Shown: piece by piece, positions 1 through 7,800 of the stretch
How positions within the stretch are numbered: position 1 is the stretch's first letter
How the letters are laid out: each line of letters begins with the position of its first letter
NCBI RefSeq assembly: GCF_000428145.1
Contig: NZ_ATZJ01000062.1
Span: 1 to 12,885, forward strand
Direction: 5' to 3'
Source of the DNA: Chitinilyticum litopenaei DSM 21440
Lineage (GTDB): Bacteria; Pseudomonadota; Gammaproteobacteria; Burkholderiales; Chitinibacteraceae
Length of the DNA: 12,885 nucleotides
Program-made: the position numbers and the translations under genes
The notes under the pieces: model-generated
Told to the model about the DNA's origin: nothing
Database searches by the model: none
Seen by the model: only the letters and a program-made list of their open reading frames with translations

Positions 1-18
1 GGCTCTGTTGCATAACTC
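1..18. repeat. Terminal inverted repeat of the IS5-family element (transposase 3' side)
   Basis: Reads GGCTCTGTTGCATAACTC. It pairs with 1021-1038, whose reverse complement is GGCTTTGTTGCACAACTC, differing at two positions. Confidence 0.92.
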
Positions 19-54
19 AGCCACAGGCCGAGACTCCCCAACCCCCTGACGGAT

Positions 55-987
55 TCAGGCCACGCGCACCGTCACCGGTGTGCCCAACTGTGTGAAGCGG
101 TTCAGCAGGGCGGCACGAACCTGGAGCTCCGCTACCTGCCGCTCAAACGTGCGAGCCTTCACCCGTTCACCCAGCAATTTGAAACAGCGCATCTTGGCTT
201 CAACCAGACTGCGCTGGTGGTAAGTACTCCAGCGTTTCCAGATCGCGGGCCCCAGCCGGCGCATCGCGCGCAGCGCTTCGTTCCGCACCCTGGCGCCGTC
301 GCTTTGGTCTTTCCACGGCTGGCCGTTTTTGCGTACCGGAATGATTGCTTCCGCCCCGCGTGCCGCAATCGCGGCATGGCACGCCTTGGTGTCGTAAGCG
401 CCATCGGCGCGAACGCTGGCAATCGGCTCGTCGGCTGGAATCTGCGCCAGCAAATCCGGCAGAACCGGTGCATCACCGACGCCATTGCCGGTGACCTCAA
501 TTGCGCGGATTTCCAGCGTTTGCGCATCAATGCCCAGATGCACCTTGCGCCATTGCCGGCGGTATTCGGCGCCATGTTTTTTGCGTTTCCACTCGCCTTC
601 GCCGAGGAATTGGATGCCGGTGCTGTCGATCAGCAGGTGTAAGCCACCCTGGCTGCGTCGCGCCGGAATCCGCACTGTCAGAGTCTGCTGACGACGGCTG
701 AGCGTGCTGTAATTCGGTGCCTGCCAGTCGAGGCCGGCCAGCTTGATCAGGCTCTCGACCATGCCGATGGTCTGGCGCAGAGCCAGGCCGAACAGCACCT
801 TGATCGATAGGCAAAACTGGATGGCGGCCTCGGAGAAGGTGGGCTGCCGCCCGGCCTTGCCGCCGGCCGGGGCATACCATTGCATGGCTGGATCAAGCCA
901 GATCAGCAACGAGCCGCGCGCCTTGAGCGCGGCGTCGTAGTCACGCCAGTTAGTGGTTTTGTACTTGGCTGGGGCGGGCTTGGTCAT
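55..987 (-). CDS. IS5-family DDE transposase
   Basis: A 310-residue transposase that cuts and rejoins the ends of its own element. The RNase H-fold catalytic core is visible. The first Asp is D121 in LLIDSTGI, the second is D195 in VRADGAYDT, and the Glu is E263. The last lies in a perfect IS4/IS5-type Y(2)R(3)E(6)K signature: Y256, R259, E263, K270. The N-terminal part (about 1-100), with an arginine/lysine-rich start and a segment around GRQPTFSEAAIQF, resembles the DUF4096/transposase N-terminal region of IS903-type enzymes. The ATG at 985-987 is the first in frame and lies about 50 bases inside the right inverted repeat. The upstream ribosome site is weak, as is usual for IS transposases. 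No frameshift or internal stop is seen. Confidence 0.95.
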   Translation of the reverse strand: MTKPAPAKYKTTNWRDYDAALKARGSLLIWLDPAMQWYAPAGGKAGRQPTFSEAAIQFCLSIKVLFGLALRQTIGMVESLIKLAGLDWQAPNYSTLSRRQQTLTVRIPARRSQGGLHLLIDSTGIQFLGEGEWKRKKHGAEYRRQWRKVHLGIDAQTLEIRAIEVTGNGVGDAPVLPDLLAQIPADEPIASVRADGAYDTKACHAAIAARGAEAIIPVRKNGQPWKDQSDGARVRNEALRAMRRLGPAIWKRWSTYHQRSLVEAKMRCFKLLGERVKARTFERQVAELQVRAALLNRFTQLGTPVTVRVA

Positions 988-1020
988 CGCCGGAGTTTAC
1001 CCGCCAGGCTCAGGTGCGGG

Positions 1021-1038
1021 GAGTTGTGCAACAAAGCC
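1021..1038. repeat. Terminal inverted repeat of the IS5-family element (transposase 5' side)
   Basis: Reads GAGTTGTGCAACAAAGCC and is the inverted partner of 1-18 with 16/18 identity. It marks the junction with the flanking NUDIX fragment at 1038/1039. Confidence 0.92.
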
Positions 1039-1192
1039 GCTGCAGCCAGAAAATCCCGGCGACCGTCTTGCCGTCGGTGATCGAGCCATCAAGCACGCCG
1101 GCGACCAGCTCGTCCAGCGTCATGGCGATGCATTCGACGAATTCGCCTTCGTCCAGCTGCGCGGCGCCGCCCGCGGTACGCCGCCGGGCGCG
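1039..1192 (-). pseudogene. C-terminal remnant of a NUDIX hydrolase (ADP-ribose pyrophosphatase-like)
   Basis: Read on the minus strand in one frame, this stretch encodes about 50 residues, including QLDEGEFVECIAM, TLDELVAGVLDG and SITDGKTVAGIFWLQ. This matches the C-terminal end expected of NudF/ADP-ribose pyrophosphatase-type NUDIX proteins: an acidic DEGEF-E segment, then a DEL helix, then G-ITD-KT--G-FWL. The NUDIX box itself and the rest of the protein are missing; an in-frame TGA at 1193-1195 closes the frame upstream. At the other end the frame runs into the IS terminal repeat and stops at 1010-1012. At least two events are implied: loss of the 5' part next to the tetR gene, and IS insertion near the natural C-terminus. 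The family call is from remembered motif pattern, not from a search. Confidence 0.72.
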
Positions 1193-1229
1193 TCATGGCG
1201 CCAAGCGCAAGGCGGCGGGGCTGTGGTGT

Positions 1230-1865
1230 TCACGGCCGGGGCGCGTAGCCGGCGAGGAAGAGGCGCACGGCGCTGGCGACATGGGCGTCGATCTCGGCAC
1301 GGGCGGGGGTGGCGACGGAAAACTGCACGCGGCGCAGGATGCCGGCGTCGCACAGGGCGAGAAACTGTTCGGCGGCCAGCGCGCAGTCGGTGATGGCGAG
1401 CTGGCCGCTGGCGTCGAGGCTGGCCAGATAGGCGGCCAGCCGGGCGTTGCACGGCGCCAGGCACTGGGCTTCAATCAGCCGCCCCAGCTCGGGAAACTGC
1501 AGCGATTCGGCCAGCACGATGCGAAACAGCGCCAGCTCGTCGTCTTCCAGCAGGCTCAGCAGCCAGCCGCTGCCGGCGGCGGCCAGCACCTCGGCGGGGC
1601 TGGCGGTCTCGGGCGCGGCGCTGGAATCCGTGGCGGGCTTGCGGCATTCGCCGGTGATCAGCGCGACAAACAGCGCTTCCTTGCTGGCGAAATAGTTGTA
1701 CAGCGTGCCCTTGGACACGCCGGCCGTGCGCGCGATCTGCGCCATGCTGCTGCCGGCAAAACCGTGCTCCAGAAACACGGCCCGCGCGCCGGCGAGGATT
1801 TGCGCGCGCTTGGGGCTGTCGTGTTCGTCAGCGTTTGCCGTGGGGCTGTGAAAGTCAGTTGTCAT
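1230..1865 (-). CDS. TetR/AcrR-family transcriptional regulator of the adjacent efflux pump
   Basis: A 211-residue TetR-family repressor. The N-terminal DNA-binding domain spans about residues 18-66. The recognition-helix region GVSKGTLYNYFASKEAL at 49-65 is close to the family consensus. The remainder is a helical ligand-binding/dimerisation domain with no recognisable ligand signature; several Ala/Leu-rich helices resemble AefR/AcrR-like C-terminal domains. It is divergent from the OMF-MFP-RND genes, and the 105-bp gap contains a perfect 19-bp palindrome, so it probably represses the pump and possibly itself. The ATG at 1863-1865 is the first in-frame Met and precedes the HTH by the usual length. 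No good Shine-Dalgarno is seen before it, so translation may be weak. The 3' end lies 37 bases from the NUDIX remnant, with no clear terminator. The inducer is unknown. Confidence 0.93.
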   Translation of the reverse strand: MTTDFHSPTANADEHDSPKRAQILAGARAVFLEHGFAGSSMAQIARTAGVSKGTLYNYFASKEALFVALITGECRKPATDSSAAPETASPAEVLAAAGSGWLLSLLEDDELALFRIVLAESLQFPELGRLIEAQCLAPCNARLAAYLASLDASGQLAITDCALAAEQFLALCDAGILRRVQFSVATPARAEIDAHVASAVRLFLAGYAPRP

Positions 1866-1885
1866 ACATTTTTACACTTGCCAAA

Positions 1886-1914
1886 TTGACCGAACCGTTC
1901 GGTCAGAATAGCAT
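1886..1914 (+). promoter_or_regulatory. Sigma-70-type promoter of the efflux operon
   Basis: A -35 box TTGACC (1886-1891; 5/6 to consensus) is followed after exactly 17 bases by TAGCAT (1909-1914; 4/6). Transcription would start near 1921, leaving a leader of about 50 bases before the outer-membrane factor ATG at 1971. That gene has a GGAG Shine-Dalgarno at 1962-1965. The operator palindrome at 1887-1905 overlaps the -35 box and fills the spacer, so bound repressor would exclude RNA polymerase. Confidence 0.65.
1887..1905. promoter_or_regulatory. Probable TetR-family operator: perfect 19-bp palindrome
   Basis: TGACCGAACCGTTCGGTCA is two perfect 9-bp arms around a single central C at 1896. 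It is the strongest palindrome in the tetR/pump intergenic region and sits within the rightward promoter. It lies 22 bases upstream of the tetR start codon, so it could also control the regulator. Size and placement fit a TetR-dimer site. That this regulator binds it is inference. Confidence 0.78.
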
Positions 1915-1970
1915 CGAATGCGACCAGCATAGACACCAAGGCGCTGGCACTCAAGCGCCACGGAGACACC

Positions 1971-3407
1971 ATGTTCCGCCTCACTCCCCTTTTCGCGGCG
2001 CTGCTGCTGACGGCCTGCGCCGTTGACCTGCCGCCTGCCGATCCGGTTCTGCCGGCCGCCAGCCAATGGCAGGAGCCCGTGCCGCAAGCCCCCGCGCTGG
2101 CCGATGCCCGCGACTGGTGGCGCGCCTGGCAAGATCCGGCGCTGGCAAGCCTGATCGAGGCGGCGCTCGCCGGCAATCCGGCCCTGGACGTAGCCGCGGC
2201 ACGCATCCGCGAGGCGCGCGCCAGGGCCTATTCGGCGCGCTCCTACCTGTGGCCGACGGTAAACGGCAGCGCCGGCGCCACCCGCGCGCAGAACACGCTG
2301 CAGGATGCACCGCTGGGCAATAGCCTGCAGGCGGGCCTGGATGCCAGCTGGGAAATCGATCTGTGGGGCGGCATCCGCGCAGCCGAGCAAAGCCTGCGCG
2401 CCGATCTGGCCGCGCAGCTCTACGCCGAACGCGATGCGCGCCTGAGTCTGGCTGCCGAAACGGCGAATGCCTATGTGGCGCTGCGCGCCTATCAGAAAAT
2501 GGCGGCCATCATGCAGGCCGATCTGGTCTCGCGGGAACGCAGCGCGCGGCTCACGCGCGACAAGCAGTCGGCCGGGCTGGCCAGCCCCGTCGATGTGGCG
2601 TTGCTGGAGGCCAGCCTGGCCGAGGGCCAGGCCCAGCTGGCCGAGCTGCAGGAAGGCATCGCGCTGGCCTACAAGGCGCTGGTGGCGCTGACCGGCAAGG
2701 ACGAGACGGCCTTGCGCGCGCAGCTGGCCACGGGCAGCCTGCCCGCGCCGGTCGGCTTTGCCCTGGACACCCTGCCGGCGCGGCTGGTCGAACAGCGTTT
2801 CGATGTGCGCATCGCCGCCGAACAGGTCAAGGGCGCCGCCGCGGCCGTGGGCGTGGCCAAGGTGGCGCGCCTGCCCTCGCTGTCGCTGTTCGGGGCGATC
2901 CAGATCGGCGAACAGCGCAGCCAGGGCGTGGAAATCAGCGGCAGCAGCTGGTCGTTCGGGCCGACGCTGAAACTGCCCCTCTTCAATGCCGGCCGGCTGC
3001 AGGCCGACCAGGACGCCGCCGAGGCGCGCTATGACGCGGCCCAGGGCGCCTACCGGCAAACCGTCATCCAGGCCGTGCGCGATGTCGAGGAGGCGATGGT
3101 GCGCCTGAATGCTGCCGACCGGCGCCTTGAGGCGACCCGCCGCGCCGTGGCCGGCTACCAGCAACAGCTGGACGCCAGCGACGCCATGCAGCGCGTGGGC
3201 TCGGCCAGCCTGCTGGATGTCGAGATCTCGCGGCGCTTCTGGCTGGGCGCGCAAACCCGCGCCATTGCACAGGAACGCGAACGGCTGGCGTACTGGATTG
3301 CGCTGTACAAGGCCGCCGGCGGCTGGAATACCGCCGACCTGACTCCCGCCGATTACCGGGGCGAGTCGCCGGCCAGCCGCGCCGCAGCAGGGCCGGGAGA
3401 TTCCTGA
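1971..3407 (+). CDS. RND efflux outer-membrane lipoprotein (NodT/OprM-type channel)
   Basis: A 478-residue TolC-like outer-membrane factor. A lipoprotein signal peptide ends in the lipobox L13-T14-A15-C16, so the mature protein should be acylated at Cys16 and sorted to the outer membrane. It has the duplicated OEP layout. The first half (about 55-250) contains LDASWEIDLWGG, typical of NodT-family proteins. The second half (about 270-455) contains RFDVRIAAEQVKGAAAAVGVAK and SFGPTLKLPLFNAGR. Long Ala/Gln/Glu-rich helices would form the periplasmic tunnel. The length is normal for the family. The ATG has a GGAG at good spacing and gives an intact signal peptide. It is first in the operon, ahead of the fusion protein and pump; MFP-RND-OMF is the more usual order. 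It would form the exit duct of the pump encoded downstream. Confidence 0.95.
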   Translation: MFRLTPLFAALLLTACAVDLPPADPVLPAASQWQEPVPQAPALADARDWWRAWQDPALASLIEAALAGNPALDVAAARIREARARAYSARSYLWPTVNGSAGATRAQNTLQDAPLGNSLQAGLDASWEIDLWGGIRAAEQSLRADLAAQLYAERDARLSLAAETANAYVALRAYQKMAAIMQADLVSRERSARLTRDKQSAGLASPVDVALLEASLAEGQAQLAELQEGIALAYKALVALTGKDETALRAQLATGSLPAPVGFALDTLPARLVEQRFDVRIAAEQVKGAAAAVGVAKVARLPSLSLFGAIQIGEQRSQGVEISGSSWSFGPTLKLPLFNAGRLQADQDAAEARYDAAQGAYRQTVIQAVRDVEEAMVRLNAADRRLEATRRAVAGYQQQLDASDAMQRVGSASLLDVEISRRFWLGAQTRAIAQERERLAYWIALYKAAGGWNTADLTPADYRGESPASRAAAGPGDS

Positions 3408-3463
3408 GCGCCGCCGGTGGCATTGGCAGCAACGAGCAAACATCACCATCAACCAGGAATACC

Positions 3464-3516
3464 TTCGCCGGCCAGCCGGCGAACACAGGGCAGCCAGGGC
3501 CTGCGGGCCGGCTGCC
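3464..3516. repeat. Two GC-rich hairpins in the OMF-MFP gap
   Basis: A perfect 8-bp stem with a 4-base loop (TTCGCCGG at 3464-3471 with CCGGCGAA at 3476-3483) is followed by GGCAGCC (3489-3495) pairing with GGCTGCC (3510-3516). They lie in the 125-bp gap between the first two pump genes, just upstream of the next ribosome site. Neither has a run of T, so they are not classical terminators. They may slow decay or trim readthrough of the operon mRNA. Confidence 0.5.
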
Positions 3517-3532
3517 GCATACGGGGAAAACC

Positions 3533-4672
3533 ATGCCAAATACACGCTCATCCTCCTTCTCGCTCCGCTCGCGCAGGACACTGCTGATCGTGCTGATCGC
3601 CGCCGGCGCGGGGCTTGCCGCACTCGTGCTGGCGCTGCGCCCCGGGACGCCGGCCGGCAGCGACAAGGCCGCGGCCAGCCAGCCCGCCGCCCAGCCCAAG
3701 CCGGCGCTGACGGTAGAGCTGATCACGCCGGAGCAGGTCAGCTGGCCGCAGCTGGTCAAGGCCAATGGCAATGTCAGTGCCTGGCAGGAATCGCGCATCG
3801 GCAGCGAAATCGGCGGCCTGCGGCTGGTGGAAGTCAGCGCGCAGGTGGGCGATCGCGTGCAGCGTGGCCAGGTGCTGGCGCGCTTCAATGACGAAACCGT
3901 GCGTGCCGAGCTGGCGCAGGCGCAAGCCGCGCTCAGCGAGGCCCAGGCCGGCTTTGCCGAAGCCCGCCAGAATGCCGACCGCGTGCGCCAGCTGGGCAAC
4001 AAGGGCGCGCTCTCCGAACAGCAGATTACCCAGGCGCTGACCCAGGAGCAGACGGCCAGTGCCCGGGTGAAATCGGCCGAGGCACAGCTGAAGACCATGC
4101 AGGCGCGGCTGGAACAAACCCGCATCAAGGCGCCCGACGACGGCGTGATTTCGCAGCGCGACGCCAGCCTTGGCGACATCGGCCAGCAGGGGCAGGAGCT
4201 CTTCCGTCTGGTGCGCCAGGGGCGCATCGAATGGCGCGCCGAAGTCACGGCCGCAGACAGCAGCACGCTGCGCCCCGGACAGAGCGCCAGCATTACCACG
4301 CCGGATGGCAAGACGGTCGCCGGCAAGGTGCGCATGGTGGCGCCGACGGCCGATCCGCAGACTCGCAACATTCTGGTCTATGTCGATCTGGAAGCCGGCG
4401 CCAGCGCCAAGCCGGGCATGTTCGCCCGCGGCGAGATCGCCACCGGTGACGCCGCCGCGCTGGTGCTGCCGGGCAGCGCCGTGCTGCTGCGCGATGGCTT
4501 TGCCAGCGTGTTCACCGTGACGCCCGAACAGCGCGTCAAGCAGCTGCGCGTCACGCTGGGCCGCCAGCAGGGCGAGCGCATCGAGGTGCGCGGCCTGCCG
4601 GCCGGCACCCGTGTCGTGGCCAGCGGCGGCGGCTTCCTCGCCGATGGCGATGTGGTGCGCGTCAAGCCATGA
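3533..4672 (+). CDS. RND efflux membrane-fusion protein (periplasmic adaptor)
   Basis: A 379-residue adaptor of the HlyD/AcrA-like family that would bridge the inner-membrane pump and the outer-membrane channel. A basic N-terminus (LRSRR) precedes one membrane segment at about 16-34, then a Pro/Ala-rich linker. There is no lipobox cysteine, so it is anchored by this helix. The biotinyl-lipoyl halves are at about 85-118 (IGSEIGGLRLVEVSAQVGDRVQRGQVLA) and about 196-226 (TRIKAPDDGVISQR). They flank a coiled-coil hairpin (about 122-194) rich in Ala, Gln and Glu. The beta-barrel and membrane-proximal domains follow (231-379). The ATG follows a strong GGGGA at 3523-3527. The gap to the RND gene is 138 bp and holds a hairpin repeat. 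Confidence 0.95.
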   Translation: MPNTRSSSFSLRSRRTLLIVLIAAGAGLAALVLALRPGTPAGSDKAAASQPAAQPKPALTVELITPEQVSWPQLVKANGNVSAWQESRIGSEIGGLRLVEVSAQVGDRVQRGQVLARFNDETVRAELAQAQAALSEAQAGFAEARQNADRVRQLGNKGALSEQQITQALTQEQTASARVKSAEAQLKTMQARLEQTRIKAPDDGVISQRDASLGDIGQQGQELFRLVRQGRIEWRAEVTAADSSTLRPGQSASITTPDGKTVAGKVRMVAPTADPQTRNILVYVDLEAGASAKPGMFARGEIATGDAAALVLPGSAVLLRDGFASVFTVTPEQRVKQLRVTLGRQQGERIEVRGLPAGTRVVASGGGFLADGDVVRVKP

Positions 4673-4726
4673 CCGCCAACACGGGGAAAGCCACCTTGCA
4701 CGACAGTCCGTGGCGGCAAGGCCGCT

Positions 4727-4786
4727 CCCTCTCCCCTTACCCTCTCCCGGTGGGAGAGGGGGACACGCTCAAGGCCTGCGGCCTTG
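4727..4786. repeat. CCCTCTCCC hairpin repeat between MFP and RND genes
   Basis: CCCTCTCCCC occurs at 4727-4736. A second CCCTCTCCC (4740-4748) forms a perfect 9-bp stem with GGGAGAGGG (4752-4760) around a 3-base loop. A second hairpin follows: CAAGGCC (4770-4776) with GGCCTTG (4780-4786). This pyrimidine-rich hairpin looks like the dispersed extragenic repeats seen between genes in many high-GC proteobacteria. It lies inside an operon, where it would reduce or modulate RND expression relative to the upstream genes. Only one copy is visible in this window. Confidence 0.55.
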
Positions 4787-4810
4787 GGTCACTATTGACG
4801 GATTAATGCC

Positions 4811-7800
4811 ATGAACGTCTCTGCCTGGTCGATCAGGAACCCCATCCCGGCCATCCTGCTGTTCATCCTGCTGTCGCTGGCCGGCCTGCTGGCGTTTTCG
4901 AAAATGAAAGTGCAGGACTTCCCGGACATCGAGCTGCCCATGGTCAGCATCACCGCCGTGCTCGACGGCGCGGCGCCGGCGCAGCTGGAAACCGAGGTCG
5001 CGCGCAAGATCGAAAACTCGGTCTCGGCGCTGCAGGGCGTCAAGCACGTCTACACGACCATCACCGACAGCGTGGTCACCATCAATGTCGAATTCGTGCT
5101 GGAAAAGCCGATTGCCGACGCGGTGGATGACGTGCGCGATGCGGTATCGAACGTGCGCGGCGACCTGCCATCCGACATGAAGGACCCGGTGATCGGCAAG
5201 ATCGAGTTTTCCGGCATCCCCTTCCTCGTCTACACGGTGGCCGACCCCAGGATGGACGAGGAACAGCTGTCCTGGTTTGTCGACAACACCATCACCCGCG
5301 CCGTGCGCGCCGTGCCCGGCGTGGGCAAGGTCAGCCGCGTGGGCGGGGTGAGCCGCCAGGTGCAGATCGAGCTCGACCCCGACCGCATGATGGCGCTGGG
5401 CGTCACCAGCAGCGACATCTCGCGCGTGCTGGCGCGCACGCAAAAGGATGCCTCGGGCGGCCGCACCGACATCGCCGGCACCGAGCAATCGCTGCGCACG
5501 CTGGCCACCGTCGAATCGGCGGCCGAACTGGCGCGCATGGACATCACCCTGCCGAACGGCCGCAGCGTGCGCCTGGAACAGATCGCCCGCGTCAGCGATA
5601 CGGTGGCCGAACGCCGCAGCATTGCCCAGCTCGACGGCAAGCCGGTGGTGGGTTTTGAAATCACCCGTTCGCGCGGCGCCAGCGAAACCGCCGTGCAGGC
5701 GGAAGTCGAAGCGGCGCTGGCCAGGCTGAAGGCCGAGCACCCCGAGCTGCAGCTGACGATGGCCTACGACATGGCCACGCCGGTGCAGGAAGGTTTCGAC
5801 GGCTCGATGATGCTGCTCTACGAAGGCGCCCTGCTCGCCGTGGTCGTGGTGTGGTTCTTCCTGCGCGACTGGCGCGCCACGCTGGTTTCGGCGGCGGCGC
5901 TGCCGCTGTCGGTGCTGCCGACCTTTATCGCCATGTACCTGATGGGCTTCACGCTGAACACGGTGACCCTGCTGTCGCTGGCGCTGGTGGTGGGGATTCT
6001 GGTTGACGATGCCATCGTGGAAATCGAGAACATCGTGCGCCACCTGCGCATGGGCAAGACGCCCTTCCAGGCCGCGCTGGAAGCGGCCGACGAAATCGGC
6101 CTGGCGGTGATTGCCACCACCTTCGCCCTGATTGCCGTGTTCCTGCCGACCGCCTTCATGAGCGGCGTGGCCGGCAAGTTTTTTGTGTCCTTTGGCTGGA
6201 CGGCGGCCATTGCGGTGTTTGCCTCGCTGGTGGTCGCCCGTCTGCTGACGCCGATGATGGCGGCCTACCTGCTCAAGCCGATTGCCCATGCCGAGGAGCA
6301 GGGCCGGCTGATGCAAGGCTATCTGCGGCTGGCGGCCTGGTGCCTGATCCACCGCAAGACCACGGCGCTGCTCTCGCTGCTGTTCTTTGTCGGCTCGCTG
6401 GCGCTGGTGCCGCTCTTGCCCACCGGCTTCGTGCCGGCGGACGACCGCTCGCAAACCCTGGTCAGCCTGGAGCTGCCGCCGGGCGCCACGCTGGCGCAAA
6501 CCGCCGTGCTGGCCGAAGAGGCACGCCGCATCCTCGACGCCATGCCGGCGGTCGAGCGCATCTACACGGCCATTGGCGGCGGCAGTGCTGGCGCTGACCC
6601 CTTTGCGCCAGCCGACGCCAAGGTCAATCAGGCCAATCTGACGCTGACGCTGGTGCCGGCAAAGGCGCGCGCCAAGAAAACCGTCATCGAAAGCGAGATC
6701 CGCAACGCCCTGCAGGATTTGCCCGGCGTGCGCGTCAAGGTGGGCCTGGGCCAGTCCGGTGAAAAGCTGCAGCTGCTGCTCAAGTCCGACGATCCGCAAG
6801 CGCTGGCGATGGCGGCCCGCGATGTCGAGCGTGACCTGCGCACCCTGCCCGGCATCGGCGCGGTGAAATCCGGCGCGAGCCTGGTGCGCCCGGAGGTGGT
6901 GATCCGCCCGGACCTGGCGCGCGCCGCCGACCTTGGCGTCACCGCGCTGGCGATTGCCGATACCGTGCGCGTGGCCACCGTGGGCGACTACGAGGCGCAG
7001 CTGGCCAAGCTCAATCTGCCCGAACGGCAGGTGCCGGTGGTGGTGCGCCTGCCCGACAGCTTCCGCAGCGACCTTGAGCGCCTGCGCAAGCTGCGCGTGC
7101 CCAGCACGCAGGGCACCGTGCTGCTGGAGCAGGTGGCAACCGTCGAGTTGTCGAGCGGCCCCAGCCAGATCGGCCGGCTTGATCGTTCGCGCAATGTGTT
7201 GTTCGAGGTCGAGCTCAACGGCCGCTCGCTGGGCGAGGTCAACAACGAGGTCGCCGCACTGCCGGCGATGCAGCAGCTGCCCGCCGGCGTCAGCCGCGCC
7301 GAATTCGGCGACGCCGAGGAAATGATGCGGCTGTTTGCCAGCTTCGGCCTGGCCATCCTGACCGGCGTGCTGTGCATTTACATGGTGCTGGTGCTGCTCT
7401 TCAAGGATTTCATGCAGCCCATCACCATTCTGGCCGCCTTGCCGCTGTCGATTGGCGGCGCCTTCGTGGCGCTCTTGATCGCCAACAGCGCCTTTGCCAT
7501 GCCCTCGCTGATCGGCCTGATCATGCTGATGGGGATTGCCACCAAGAACTCCATCCTGCTGGTGGAATATGCGATCGTGGCGCGCCGCGAGGGCATGAGC
7601 CGCTTCGACGCGCTGATGGATGCCGGCCGCAAGCGCGCCCGCCCCATCGTGATGACCACCATCGCCATGGGCGCCGGCATGCTGCCGATTGCCATCGGCT
7701 GGGGCGTGGATGCCAGCTTCCGCGCCCCGATGGCGATTGCCGTGATCGGCGGCCTCATCACCTCGACCTTCCTGAGCCTGCTGGTCATTCCGGTGGTCTT

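Larger units (their letters stand above)
1..1038 (-). mobile_element. IS5-family insertion sequence (IS903-like group), apparently complete
   Basis: A 1038-bp element bounded by 18-bp terminal inverted repeats that match at 16 of 18 positions. It carries one minus-strand DDE transposase that fills almost the whole element. The size, the single gene and the terminal sequence starting GGCTnTGTTG are typical of the IS903 group of the IS5 family. Base 1 of the window is the first base of the element, so the target duplication cannot be tested on that side; the expected 9-bp copy on the right would be 1039-1047. The right end lies directly against the C-terminal coding fragment of a NUDIX gene, which the element appears to have interrupted. 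The transposase reading frame is intact, so the element may still be active. The exact IS name cannot be given without a database comparison. Confidence 0.92.

Noticed and set aside
1..1038. IS-driven outward promoter activating the efflux operon
   Set aside because: The IS lies beyond the 3' end of tetR, not upstream of the pump genes, so it cannot directly drive them.
1014..1889. A 291-codon plus-strand open frame from the IS end through tetR
   Set aside because: It is antisense to tetR, which has a clear HTH, and starts inside the IS inverted repeat; no family features are present.
1872..3623. A 583-codon minus-strand open frame
   Set aside because: It is antisense to the outer-membrane factor gene, whose lipobox and OEP motifs make it the real coding strand.
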